In this document: one piece after another, positions 14,414 to 21,347 of the stretch
Position numbering within the stretch: the stretch's first letter is position 1
How the letters are laid out: every line of letters starts with the position of its first letter
Source of the DNA: Oscillospiraceae bacterium
GTDB lineage: Bacteria > Bacillota_A > Clostridia > Oscillospirales > Oscillospiraceae
Direction of reading: 5' to 3'
DNA: 34,870 nt
Assembly: GCA_021771675.1 (NCBI GenBank)
Contig: JAETOP010000026.1
Coordinates: forward strand, 1 to 34,870
The notes under the pieces: model-generated
Seen by the model: the letters and a program-made list of their open reading frames with translations, nothing else
What the model was told of the DNA's origin: nothing
Database searches by the model: none
Position numbers and translations under genes: made by a program

Positions 14414-15379
14414 TTGAATTCCATGTACACCTGCGAATGTGCGGACGGGCGAACCATCACCGGACTCTCCCGCTGGGAATTGGCAGATCTGAAACGGATG
14501 GCACCCCTGGAGCTTTCCAAAGTGCTTGCCGAGCAGCGTGATTTCGCCCGGTATTATGAGGCCACCTTTTTCTACCCTATCCAATCTCTGAAATCGGAAG
14601 CTGCCCAACTGGAGCAGAAATATGAGCAGTCCAAGAATCTTGCTTTTCTCTGCGGCGCTGTGGCCGGGGTATTTACGGTGCTGTGGCTTCTGATGGTGCT
14701 CATCCCCCAGCTTCGGTTCTCCGGCCTGACTCTGTTGATGGCGGTGCTGACCCTGATCAGCATTCTAACGCTCATACCCCTTCTCTTCCGTTTCATCTCC
14801 ATCCAGGAGGATCATGCCAAGCGTCTGCCAAGGATTCACGCCAGGCAGCGAGCGCTGAGGCAGCAGGAGGAGAGGGAAATTTACGGCACCTATGTAGAAT
14901 ACCTGGTGGGCGGCTATCTGATTTCCCCGGAGTACTGCCTGTACAGCGAAGCCCTGGAGCTGATGATTCAGGCCCTCAACTCTCGCCGTGCCGCCAATCT
15001 TTCGGATGCAACTATGCTCTGCAAGCGGAAATTGGGGAAATCCCCGGTTCCCCGAATCGTCACCGCCCTTCACTCCCTCACAGACGCCACCGCCCCCCGG
15101 TCAGCCAGGCAGGAATCCAGAGCAAAGCAATTCGATCTGGGGCAGCTTCCTCCCCAGGGCCCGGACATCCAGGCGGTGCTTCATCTGTCGGAATATCTGC
15201 ACACCGCCCTGAAAGACTTTGCCGCCAACCAACGGGCTCCCTCAGACAGTCCAGGCAGCATCTCCTCTACCCTGACCCAGGAAGAGGAAGCGCTGATTGC
15301 CGAATACCGCTACCTGAAAGATGACGAGAAGAAACGAATCCGCCGGGTAGTACACAGCTTTCACACCAATGTATACTAA
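14414..15379 (+). CDS. Hypothetical two-helix membrane protein
   Basis: I do not recognise this 321-residue protein. The TTG at 14414 is taken as the start because AGGAGG lies 7 bases ahead; an in-frame ATG at 14393 would sit almost at the transcript start with no binding site, and ATGs at 14408 and 14423 are badly spaced. It begins with a short Cys-containing segment (MYTCECADGRTITGLS), then a helical stretch with heptad-like Leu/Gln/Glu, then two adjacent membrane helices (about 76-99 and 104-128) with a short turn. The rest (about 130-321) is a basic, mostly helical soluble part with a disordered Ser/Pro/Gln section near 240-280. It lies between yebC and spoVAD, with a terminator after it. 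A sporulation role is possible only by neighbourhood. Confidence 0.75.
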   Translation: MNSMYTCECADGRTITGLSRWELADLKRMAPLELSKVLAEQRDFARYYEATFFYPIQSLKSEAAQLEQKYEQSKNLAFLCGAVAGVFTVLWLLMVLIPQLRFSGLTLLMAVLTLISILTLIPLLFRFISIQEDHAKRLPRIHARQRALRQQEEREIYGTYVEYLVGGYLISPEYCLYSEALELMIQALNSRRAANLSDATMLCKRKLGKSPVPRIVTALHSLTDATAPRSARQESRAKQFDLGQLPPQGPDIQAVLHLSEYLHTALKDFAANQRAPSDSPGSISSTLTQEEEALIAEYRYLKDDEKKRIRRVVHSFHTNVY

Positions 15380-15388
15380 AGACCGAAT

Positions 15389-15429
15389 CAATCCCGCTGA
15401 CGCATCAAAGCGCCGGCGGGATTGTATTT
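15389..15429 (+). terminator. Intrinsic terminator before spoVAD
   Basis: CAATCCCGC and GCGGGATTG (15389-15397, 15416-15424) form a 9-bp stem with a partly paired 18-base loop, followed by TATTT. It separates the upstream gene from spoVAD. Confidence 0.7.
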
Positions 15430-15497
15430 GTAATGTTTGAAGGATGTAAAATGCGGGAATACTGTCTCTCAAAGATGATACAGGAAGGGACGGTCAA

Positions 15498-16517
15498 ATG
15501 GCAAAATACAAACGCGGGAAGAGCAGCTTCCTGTTCACCAGCAAGCCTGTGATTGCCTCATGGGCCAGCATTGCCGGGAAAAAGGAGGCAGAGGGGCCCC
15601 TGGGACAGAGCTTCGACAAGACCTCAAGCGACACCTTCTTCGGGCAGAAAACCTGGGAGCAGGCAGAGAAAAAGATGCAGGAGCTGGCACTGAAAACCAT
15701 GGCTGAAAAGGCGGGGCTGCACACATGGGAGATTGATCTGGTATTCTCCGGAGATTTGTTGAACCAGTGCATCGGCTCCTCCTTTTCCCTGCGGAACATG
15801 AACATCCCCCATCTGGGGCTGTATGGAGCCTGCTCCACCATGTCAGAAAGTCTGCTGCTGGCAGCTATGACCGTGGACGGCGGCTACGCCGATCGGGTGG
15901 CAGCGCTGACCTCCTCCCACTTTGCCTCCTCCGAGCGGCAGTACCGCTTCCCCCTGGGCTACGGCGGACAGCGAACCCCCACCGCCCAGTGGACCGTCAC
16001 CGGCTCCGGCTCCGTCCTGGTCGCCGCAGAGGGAACCGGCCCCCGGATTCTCTCCGGCACCGTGGGCACCGTCCGGGACCTGGGCATCAAGGACGCCGGA
16101 AACATGGGCGCCGCCATGGCTCCGGCGGCCTTTGCCACCATCAAGGCCCACATGGAGGACATGAACCTGACTCCCAAGGACTATGACATGATCGTTACCG
16201 GAGATTTGGGCCAGCTGGGCAAGGAACTGCTGCTGGAGCTGGCTCAGCGGGATGGAATGGAACTGGGTGGAAAGCTTTCAGACTGCGGCACCATGGTCTT
16301 TGACAACACAGTTCAGGATGTGCATTCCGGCGGCTCCGGCTGCGGATGCAGCGCCATCACCCTCTGCGGACATCTTCTGGGGGAGCTGTCCAAGGGAAAG
16401 CTAAAAAAAATCCTGTTCTGCGGCACCGGAGCCCTGCTCTCCCCCACCTCCACTCAGCAGGGTCTGCCCATTCCTGGGGTATGCCACGCCGTTGCAATTG
16501 AAGGGGGGAAAAGCTAA
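15498..16517 (+). CDS. spoVAD: Stage V sporulation protein AD
   Basis: This encodes 339 residues, the family length. SpoVAD is a thiolase-fold protein that binds dipicolinic acid and takes part in its import into the forespore and its release at germination, within the SpoVA channel. Recognisable segments are GLYGACSTMSESLLLA (thiolase-like Cys in GACST), HFASSERQYRFPLGYG and VHSGGSGCGCSAITL. It stops immediately before the spoVAE ATG with no gap. In most Clostridia spoVAC lies directly upstream; here that place is taken by an unrelated gene and a terminator. Expression should be forespore-specific (sigma-G), but I could not identify a convincing sigma-G promoter in the 70 bases upstream. Confidence 0.95.
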   Translation: MAKYKRGKSSFLFTSKPVIASWASIAGKKEAEGPLGQSFDKTSSDTFFGQKTWEQAEKKMQELALKTMAEKAGLHTWEIDLVFSGDLLNQCIGSSFSLRNMNIPHLGLYGACSTMSESLLLAAMTVDGGYADRVAALTSSHFASSERQYRFPLGYGGQRTPTAQWTVTGSGSVLVAAEGTGPRILSGTVGTVRDLGIKDAGNMGAAMAPAAFATIKAHMEDMNLTPKDYDMIVTGDLGQLGKELLLELAQRDGMELGGKLSDCGTMVFDNTVQDVHSGGSGCGCSAITLCGHLLGELSKGKLKKILFCGTGALLSPTSTQQGLPIPGVCHAVAIEGGKS

Positions 16518-16874
16518 ATGGACTACCTGAAGGCATTCGTCATCGGAGGGCTCTTCTGCCTGATCGGACAGATTCTCATCGACAAGACCACACTGACCCC
16601 CGCCCGGATTCTGGTTGGCTATGTGGTCACCGGGGTGATTTTAGGGGCCCTGGGCCTCTATCAGCCCATCCTGGACTTTGCCGGGGCCGGAGCCTCCGTT
16701 CCCCTTACCGGCTTTGGCGCCACCCTGGCAAAGGGCGTGAAGGAAGCTGTGGATGAAAGCGGCGCCCTGGGAATCCTCACCGGAGGACTGAAAGCTACCG
16801 CAGGAGGTATCTCTGCAGCGATTATTTTCGGACTTCTTGCAGGAATTCTTTTCAAACCCAAGGATAAATCCTAA
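16518..16874 (+). CDS. spoVAE: Stage V sporulation protein AE
   Basis: This encodes 118 residues, matching the short SpoVAE(b) membrane subunit of the dipicolinate channel. Hydrophobic helices are at about 5-21, 29-48, 80-95 and 98-112. The family segment RILVGYVVTGVILGALGLY and the glycine-rich GFGATLAKGVKEAV are clear. The ATG follows the spoVAD TAA directly, with GGGGGG overlapping the spoVAD end as a ribosome site. Partner of spoVAD. The 33-residue gene 58 bases downstream may be on the same transcript. Confidence 0.95.
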   Translation: MDYLKAFVIGGLFCLIGQILIDKTTLTPARILVGYVVTGVILGALGLYQPILDFAGAGASVPLTGFGATLAKGVKEAVDESGALGILTGGLKATAGGISAAIIFGLLAGILFKPKDKS

Positions 16875-16932
16875 ATTTCAGGGCAATCTATCTCTGCGGG
16901 AAAACCGCCACCAAATTTAGGAGGATTTCAAG

Positions 16933-17034
16933 ATGAATAACCAGAATCAGAACCAGAACAAAGAGAACAAGCAGGAGAACTGCGGCGGCCGGAACCAGAC
17001 CCAGGACCAGCAGAGCAATCAGCAGAGCCGCTGA
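16933..17034 (+). CDS. Small Gln/Asn-rich protein, probable spore component
   Basis: This encodes 33 residues starting MNNQNQNQNKENKQENCGG and ending NQQSR. AGGAGG lies 8 bases ahead of the ATG, the best kind of site in this window, which argues that the frame is real. Almost 60 percent of residues are Asn or Gln, with one Cys and no hydrophobic core, so it should be unstructured and soluble. Similar composition is seen in gamma-type small acid-soluble spore proteins and other small spore proteins, but the sequence is too short for a family call. It follows spoVAD-spoVAE in the same direction and is closed by a strong hairpin, so forespore expression is inferred. Confidence 0.65.
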   Translation: MNNQNQNQNKENKQENCGGRNQTQDQQSNQQSR

Positions 17035-17039
17035 TTAGA

Positions 17040-17086
17040 AATGAAACAAAGCAACGGCGTGGCTTCGGTCACGCCGTTGTTTCATT
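17040..17086. terminator. Bidirectional terminator between the spoVA locus and the histidine kinase gene
   Basis: CAACGGCGTG (17052-17061) pairs perfectly with 17070-17079, capped by a C(TTCG)G tetraloop. Flanking AATGAAA/TTTCATT pairs extend the base with a bulge. T-rich sequence follows in both directions. It serves the 33-residue gene on plus and the histidine kinase gene on minus, whose TAA begins at 17087. Confidence 0.85.
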
Positions 17087-17966
17087 AGAACCTGATTTGG
17101 ATGGACAAGACCCCGTTATTCAGCCCGGCGGTGATGCTTCCGCCCATCTTCTCCACCAGGGTCTTGGAGATGGCCAGGCCCAATCCGCCGGAATTCCGGG
17201 CGGCCTCCACAGTGAAAAACCGGTCAAAAAGCTTGCCCACCTGCACCTCATTCAGGCCGGAGGCGGTATTGGAGAACTGGATTTCTCCGCCGCCTCCCAG
17301 CCGGATTTCCAGGTCGCCGTCGCTGTATTTCAGGGCGTTGTTCAGGATATTGCTGAACACCCGGCCCAGAGCCTCCCGGTTCAGCTCCCGCTCCACTCTG
17401 CTTTCGCAGATCTGAATCCTCGGCTGGATGCCCCGGGCGGTTAAAGCGGCATAGAAAGCGGCAACGCTCTCCTCCAGGACGCTGTTGATACACACCGGCT
17501 CCATTTCCAGCTCCTGGGTGCTGAGAATCACGGAATAGCGAAAAAGCTCCTCGGTCAGCTGCTTCATGGCCTCCGTCCGATTTTCCACCAGGGACAGATA
17601 CCGGGCGGCACTTTCGCTCAGCGGCTCCCTTCCCAGCAGATCCAGATAGCCGCAGATGGCGGTGAGGGGGGTGCGCAGGTCGTGGGAGATGTTGGTGACG
17701 GCTTCCTTCAGTTCCCGGTCCCCATTCTGGTACCTGTGCCGCTGCTCCCGGAGCAGGCGAAGCTGGGTGTTGATTGTCGCCGCCAGCTGCCGCAGGTCGG
17801 CATCACGGGAGGAAATGTCGATGAGGATGTTGGTATCCGCTGCCAGCCGGTCTTCAAAGGAACGCCCGATTTCCCGGGCGGATATGTGCATCAGGTGTAT
17901 TTTCACCACAAGGGCGACAATCACCACCGCCAAAGTGACGATCACAGCCAGCAGCAGATGTACCAT
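17085..17966 (-). CDS. Sensor histidine kinase
   Basis: This encodes 293 residues. One membrane helix (about 3-23) precedes a HAMP-like linker. The phosphoacceptor His is at 95 in NISHDLRTPLTAI. The N box is NILNNALKYS, the F-like region LFDRFF and the G box SGGLGLAIS. There is almost no extracytoplasmic domain, so it must sense in or at the membrane, or through the co-encoded transporter, as in small-sensor kinases of peptide-antibiotic systems. It is the last gene of the run response regulator - ABC ATPase - permease - permease - kinase, 12 bases after the second permease, and should pair with the regulator at 20656-21321. The signal is unknown. Confidence 0.93.
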   Translation of the reverse strand: MVHLLLAVIVTLAVVIVALVVKIHLMHISAREIGRSFEDRLAADTNILIDISSRDADLRQLAATINTQLRLLREQRHRYQNGDRELKEAVTNISHDLRTPLTAICGYLDLLGREPLSESAARYLSLVENRTEAMKQLTEELFRYSVILSTQELEMEPVCINSVLEESVAAFYAALTARGIQPRIQICESRVERELNREALGRVFSNILNNALKYSDGDLEIRLGGGGEIQFSNTASGLNEVQVGKLFDRFFTVEAARNSGGLGLAISKTLVEKMGGSITAGLNNGVLSIQIRF

Positions 17967-17978
17967 AATATCCCCCTC

Positions 17979-18821
17979 TTACTCAATATCCTTCTTTTTG
18001 AAACACCCAATTCCAATTACAGTGAAGAAAACGGCCAGCACACCGGCACAAAGCGGATTCCGCCAGTCAAAGTCAAGCCGCCTGTCCAGGCTCAGCATCA
18101 TAGAGCCGGAGGGAATGGCAGCCGTTATCCATTCAAACATGGTGCGAATCCTGCCGCTGAGGTAAAGCGGATTGGGGAGGCCATCCTCCAGGACAAAGCC
18201 GCCATCCGGCTGGGCAACGGCCCGAACGGTGAGCTCCGGTTCAGACAGCTTTCCATAGGTTCCGATGCCGGCGAGGATGATTGCCACAGCCAGAAACAGG
18301 CTGATGGCGAGATTTCTCGCTTTATAGCTATCCAACATGGACAGCATGGTAAACAGTGCCGCAAATTCCACAATCACCAGCCCACAGCACAGCAGCCGCC
18401 AGGGCTGTGCCTGCACATGGGTCACAGCCGCCCTTCCGGAAAAAGGGAGCCCAATCAGAAGCACTGCCAGCAGGTAGGCCAGTGCAAAGAAAAATGCGGC
18501 GGCAACGGTCATCAGCAGGTAGGAAAGATAAATCTTTCCCCGGGCGTGGCCCACGGTCAGCTTATTGCGAAGGGCGCCGTCAGAATAGTCCGTCCCAATG
18601 AAGAAGCAGGCAAAGATTGCAATGACCACCGGAATCAGAAATGTCCAGAGGTAGAAATAGGCGTGGGCATTGTATTCCAGCCACCCCTGCCCCAGATTGC
18701 GGGTGTTGTAGGCCACCAGGGCATAGAAAAACACCCCCGTAGCGAAAGAAAGCCCTTCCAGCAGCCAGAAAATCCCGCTTTTCCAGAGCCGGGCAAAATG
18801 AGCGGCTAACAATTTTCTCAT
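17979..18821 (-). CDS. ABC-2 type transporter permease (second)
   Basis: This encodes 280 residues from the ATG at 18821, which has GAGG 8 bases ahead; a GTG three codons earlier is less well placed. About six membrane helices are visible, the first after MRKLLAAHFARLWKSGIFW, with the pattern GTDYSDGALRNKLTVGHARG typical of LanE/LanG-like and other ABC-2 permeases. It is clearly a sister of the next upstream permease: same layout, same GT-x-YSDG-x-(L/M)RNKL-x-VGH motif and the same C-terminal RKKDIE/RRKDIK end. The pair therefore arose by duplication and probably forms a heterodimer with one ATPase. Confidence 0.88.
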   Translation of the reverse strand: MRKLLAAHFARLWKSGIFWLLEGLSFATGVFFYALVAYNTRNLGQGWLEYNAHAYFYLWTFLIPVVIAIFACFFIGTDYSDGALRNKLTVGHARGKIYLSYLLMTVAAAFFFALAYLLAVLLIGLPFSGRAAVTHVQAQPWRLLCCGLVIVEFAALFTMLSMLDSYKARNLAISLFLAVAIILAGIGTYGKLSEPELTVRAVAQPDGGFVLEDGLPNPLYLSGRIRTMFEWITAAIPSGSMMLSLDRRLDFDWRNPLCAGVLAVFFTVIGIGCFKKKDIE

Positions 18822-18831
18822 CCCCGGCACC

Positions 18832-19665
18832 TCACTTAATGTCCTTCCGCCGGAAAGAGCGAACCCCCAGCGGAAGAATCAGCAGGGTCACCAGGATGGA
18901 GAAGATAATTTGCCGAACCGGGTGGGTGATGGAGGCGTCATTCATCAAAATGCTCTGCCCGGTGGGGAGGAAATCCAGAATGCACTCAAAGAGGGTTCTC
19001 ACCGCTCCGCTCAGGTACAGCGGGTTGGCCGTGGGGTCTATCATGGTAAATTCCCCGTTGATATAGGCCATACCGCCTTGCATCTCCGGCTCACAGAGGC
19101 GATCATTCACGGCGTTGGCCAGGAAGGTAAGCAGCATCCAAAACCCCAGGGTCAAAAGAATCGTCATGGCCTTGTTGGAGGAAAGGGTGCTAATCCAGGT
19201 GAAAATAGCGGCATAAACAGCGGTAAAGCCAATCACCACCAGAAGATAGGCGTCAAAGCCCCCCACCCCCATCTCGAAGGGGCCGATCAGGAACCACCCC
19301 GGCACGCCCCCAAGAAACCACGCGGCGTCAAAGGCCAGGCAGGCGGAGAAGCAGGTGAAGAAATTGGCGAGGAAAATATCGGTGCGGCTGTGGCCTACAC
19401 CCAGCTTATTCCGCATGGTTCCGTCGGAATACTCGGTTCCCAGGAACAGGCTCACGAACACCGCAAAAACGATGCCCATGTAGGGAGCGAGAACGAAATA
19501 ATATTTGTCCAGGGGACGGATGTACCCCCGGGATGCCATGGAAGCGGCGGAACGGGCACTGGAGAAGATCATTGCCAGAGAGAGCAGAAACATCCCCGCC
19601 AGGATAATCCAAAAGCTTCTGTCCCGCCTCAGCCGGGCGAAATTGGCAGATAACAACCTACGCAT
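18832..19665 (-). CDS. ABC-2 type transporter permease (first)
   Basis: This encodes 277 residues from the ATG at 19665, with GGGAGG 8 bases ahead; a GTG start at 19674 would touch that site. It overlaps the ATPase gene by 8 bases. There are about six membrane helices, the first at LARLRRDRSFWIILAGMF. The motif GTEYSDGTMRNKLGVGHSR (about 120-140 by position after the second helix) matches the sister permease. In lantibiotic-immunity (LanFEG) and bacitracin-type systems two such permeases and one ATPase export or remove a peptide from the membrane. The substrate here is unknown. Confidence 0.88.
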   Translation of the reverse strand: MRRLLSANFARLRRDRSFWIILAGMFLLSLAMIFSSARSAASMASRGYIRPLDKYYFVLAPYMGIVFAVFVSLFLGTEYSDGTMRNKLGVGHSRTDIFLANFFTCFSACLAFDAAWFLGGVPGWFLIGPFEMGVGGFDAYLLVVIGFTAVYAAIFTWISTLSSNKAMTILLTLGFWMLLTFLANAVNDRLCEPEMQGGMAYINGEFTMIDPTANPLYLSGAVRTLFECILDFLPTGQSILMNDASITHPVRQIIFSILVTLLILPLGVRSFRRKDIK

Positions 19666-20572
19666 TGCTGCCACCTCCCACCAGGGAGACGAAGTAGCTC
19701 TCCAGGCTCTCGTCCTTTTCCTGGGCGGAAACCACCTCGCAGCCCTCCTTCGCCAGGGCCAGGGTCAGCTGGGTGATGTTCACCCTGGCATAGACATCCG
19801 CCTGGGTTTCGGAGAGAAGCTTGTATTCTACCCCCATGCCGTCCAGCACCCGGGCCAGCGCGGAGGCCTTTGTCACCTCCAGCCGCATACATTTCCGGCA
19901 GGCGGCCTCCAGCTCCTGGGCGCTGAGCTCCTTCACCATCCGCCCGGCGTCGATGATGCCGTAGTGGGTGGCCAGGCGGCTGAGTTCATCCAGAATGTGG
20001 CTGGAAATCAGCACGGTGATCTGCCGTTCCCGGTTCAGCCGCAGAATCAGCTCCCGCATTTCGATGATGCCCTGGGGATCCAGGCCGTTGGTGGGCTCGT
20101 CCAGAATCAGGAAGTCCGGATCACCGGCCAGGGCAATGGCGATGCCCAGCCGCTGTTTCATGCCGAGAGAAAAGTTTTTCGCCTTTTTCTTCCCGGTGTT
20201 TTCCAGGCCAACCAGCTTCAAAAGGTGGGGGATTTCATCGAAGGAGGGCAGCCCCAGCACCAGATACTGCTGGCGCAAATTCTCTTCGGCGGTCATGTCC
20301 AGGTAGATGGAGGGAGTCTCCACCACCGCTCCCATCCGGCGGCGGGAGGACGCTATGGCCTTGTCCGTGTTTCGGACGCCGTAGAGGGTGAAGCTTCCAG
20401 CGGTGGGCTCCTGCAAGCCGCAGATTAAACGAATCAGAGTGGTTTTGCCCGCCCCGTTTCGGCCCACGAAGCCGTAAATGGCCCCCTTGGGTACGTGCAT
20501 GGTCAGTCCGCCCAGGGCCTTAAAATGGCGGTACTGTTTTCCAAGATTTTCGGTGGTTAGAACATATTCCAC
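19658..20572 (-). CDS. ABC transporter ATP-binding protein (ABC-2/LanF-like)
   Basis: This encodes 304 residues from a GTG at 20570-20572, with AAGGAG ahead. Walker A GRNGAGKTT is at 37-45, the signature FSLGMKQR at 134-141 and Walker B LILDEPTNGLDP at 155-166. The signature uses LGMKQ rather than LSGGQ, as is usual in ABC-2 peptide and bacitracin exporters. After the ATPase core comes a C-terminal extension of about 80 residues, seen in many exporter ATPases of this type. It powers the two permeases encoded next. Three direct repeats and a TTGACC lie just upstream, likely the control point of the transporter. Confidence 0.94.
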   Translation of the reverse strand: MEYVLTTENLGKQYRHFKALGGLTMHVPKGAIYGFVGRNGAGKTTLIRLICGLQEPTAGSFTLYGVRNTDKAIASSRRRMGAVVETPSIYLDMTAEENLRQQYLVLGLPSFDEIPHLLKLVGLENTGKKKAKNFSLGMKQRLGIAIALAGDPDFLILDEPTNGLDPQGIIEMRELILRLNRERQITVLISSHILDELSRLATHYGIIDAGRMVKELSAQELEAACRKCMRLEVTKASALARVLDGMGVEYKLLSETQADVYARVNITQLTLALAKEGCEVVSAQEKDESLESYFVSLVGGGSNA

Positions 20573-20631
20573 AAGTAATCGTCTCCTTTTCTGTGATGAC
20601 CGTATTGTAGTAAAAGGCAGGAAAGGAAACG

Positions 20632-20662
20632 GTCAAGAAAAGTGTAAAGAATTCGTCAAGAT
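20632..20662 (-). promoter_or_regulatory. Candidate response-regulator binding repeats upstream of the ABC operon
   Basis: On the plus strand GTCAAGAA (20632-20639), GTAAAGAA (20644-20651) and GTCAAGAT (20655-20662) recur at 12 and 11 bases, about one helical turn. On the transcribed strand the last repeat runs into TTGACC, a possible -35; TACAAT lies 21 bases on, an overlong spacer. OmpR-type regulators bind such in-phase direct repeats. The first repeat overlaps the regulator gene's stop codon. This is inference from spacing. Confidence 0.45.
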
Positions 20663-21321
20663 TCCTGTTTGAGCTTGAAGCCGATTCCCCAGACGGATTC
20701 GATGTAATCCTCCCCGCCCGCCTCCCGCAGCTTCCGGCGCAGGTTGCTGACGTGCTGCTTGAGGGAGCTCTCCGTGCAGTCCTGGGTGTCCAGACTGATG
20801 CGGTCCAGCAGGAGGGACTTGGCAATGACCTGCCTGGGATTTTGCATCAGCAGCTTCAGGATGGCAAACTCCGTCTTGGTCAGTCGAATTTCCCTTCCCT
20901 TCACCAGCAGCATTCGGGTATTCAAGTCCAGCCGCAAGTCACCGGCGGTAATATGGTCGGAGGCGCATCCGTCTGCCTTGCGCAGCTGCACCGCAATCCG
21001 GGCCAGCAGCTCGGCAGTATTAAAAGGCTTGGTGATGTAATCCGAAGCGCCGCCCAGCAACAGCTTGACCTTATCCTCCACGTCCACCTTGGCGCTGACC
21101 ACAATGATTGGGATTCCCTGGAGTTTGGGCAGCACCTCCTCTCCGGACAGCCCCGGGAGCATCAAATCCAGCAGCACCAAATCCGGCCTTTTCTGGGACA
21201 GCAGCAGCACCGCCTCTGTGCCGGAGTAGGCCCGGAGAACGCCGTAGCCCGCCCCGGTCAAAAGCTCCTCCAGCATATTCCCAATGTAGATGTCGTCATC
21301 AATCACAGCGATTGTTTTCAT
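20656..21321 (-). CDS. OmpR/PhoB-family response regulator
   Basis: This encodes 221 residues from the ATG at 21319-21321, with GAGGTG ahead. The receiver domain (1-115) has Asp 8-9 in the acidic pocket, the phosphoacceptor Asp 52 in LVLLDLMLPG, Ser 76 and the Lys of ITKPF. The winged-helix DNA-binding domain (about 125-221) has LTKTEFAILKLLM and ends in VWGIGFKL. It should be phosphorylated by the kinase encoded five genes on and control the transporter operon. It starts only 26 bases after the addA stop with no terminator between, so some read-through from addBA is likely; a separate promoter inside addA cannot be excluded. Confidence 0.94.
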   Translation of the reverse strand: MKTIAVIDDDIYIGNMLEELLTGAGYGVLRAYSGTEAVLLLSQKRPDLVLLDLMLPGLSGEEVLPKLQGIPIIVVSAKVDVEDKVKLLLGGASDYITKPFNTAELLARIAVQLRKADGCASDHITAGDLRLDLNTRMLLVKGREIRLTKTEFAILKLLMQNPRQVIAKSLLLDRISLDTQDCTESSLKQHVSNLRRKLREAGGEDYIESVWGIGFKLKQES

Positions 21322-21347
21322 GTCACACCTCAATCATTTTTGCCCGG

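Noticed and set aside
15425..15497. Sigma-G type promoter for spoVAD
   Set aside because: GAATA-like and TGTAT-like -35 words exist, but none has a matching CAT-N-N-TA -10 at the right distance.
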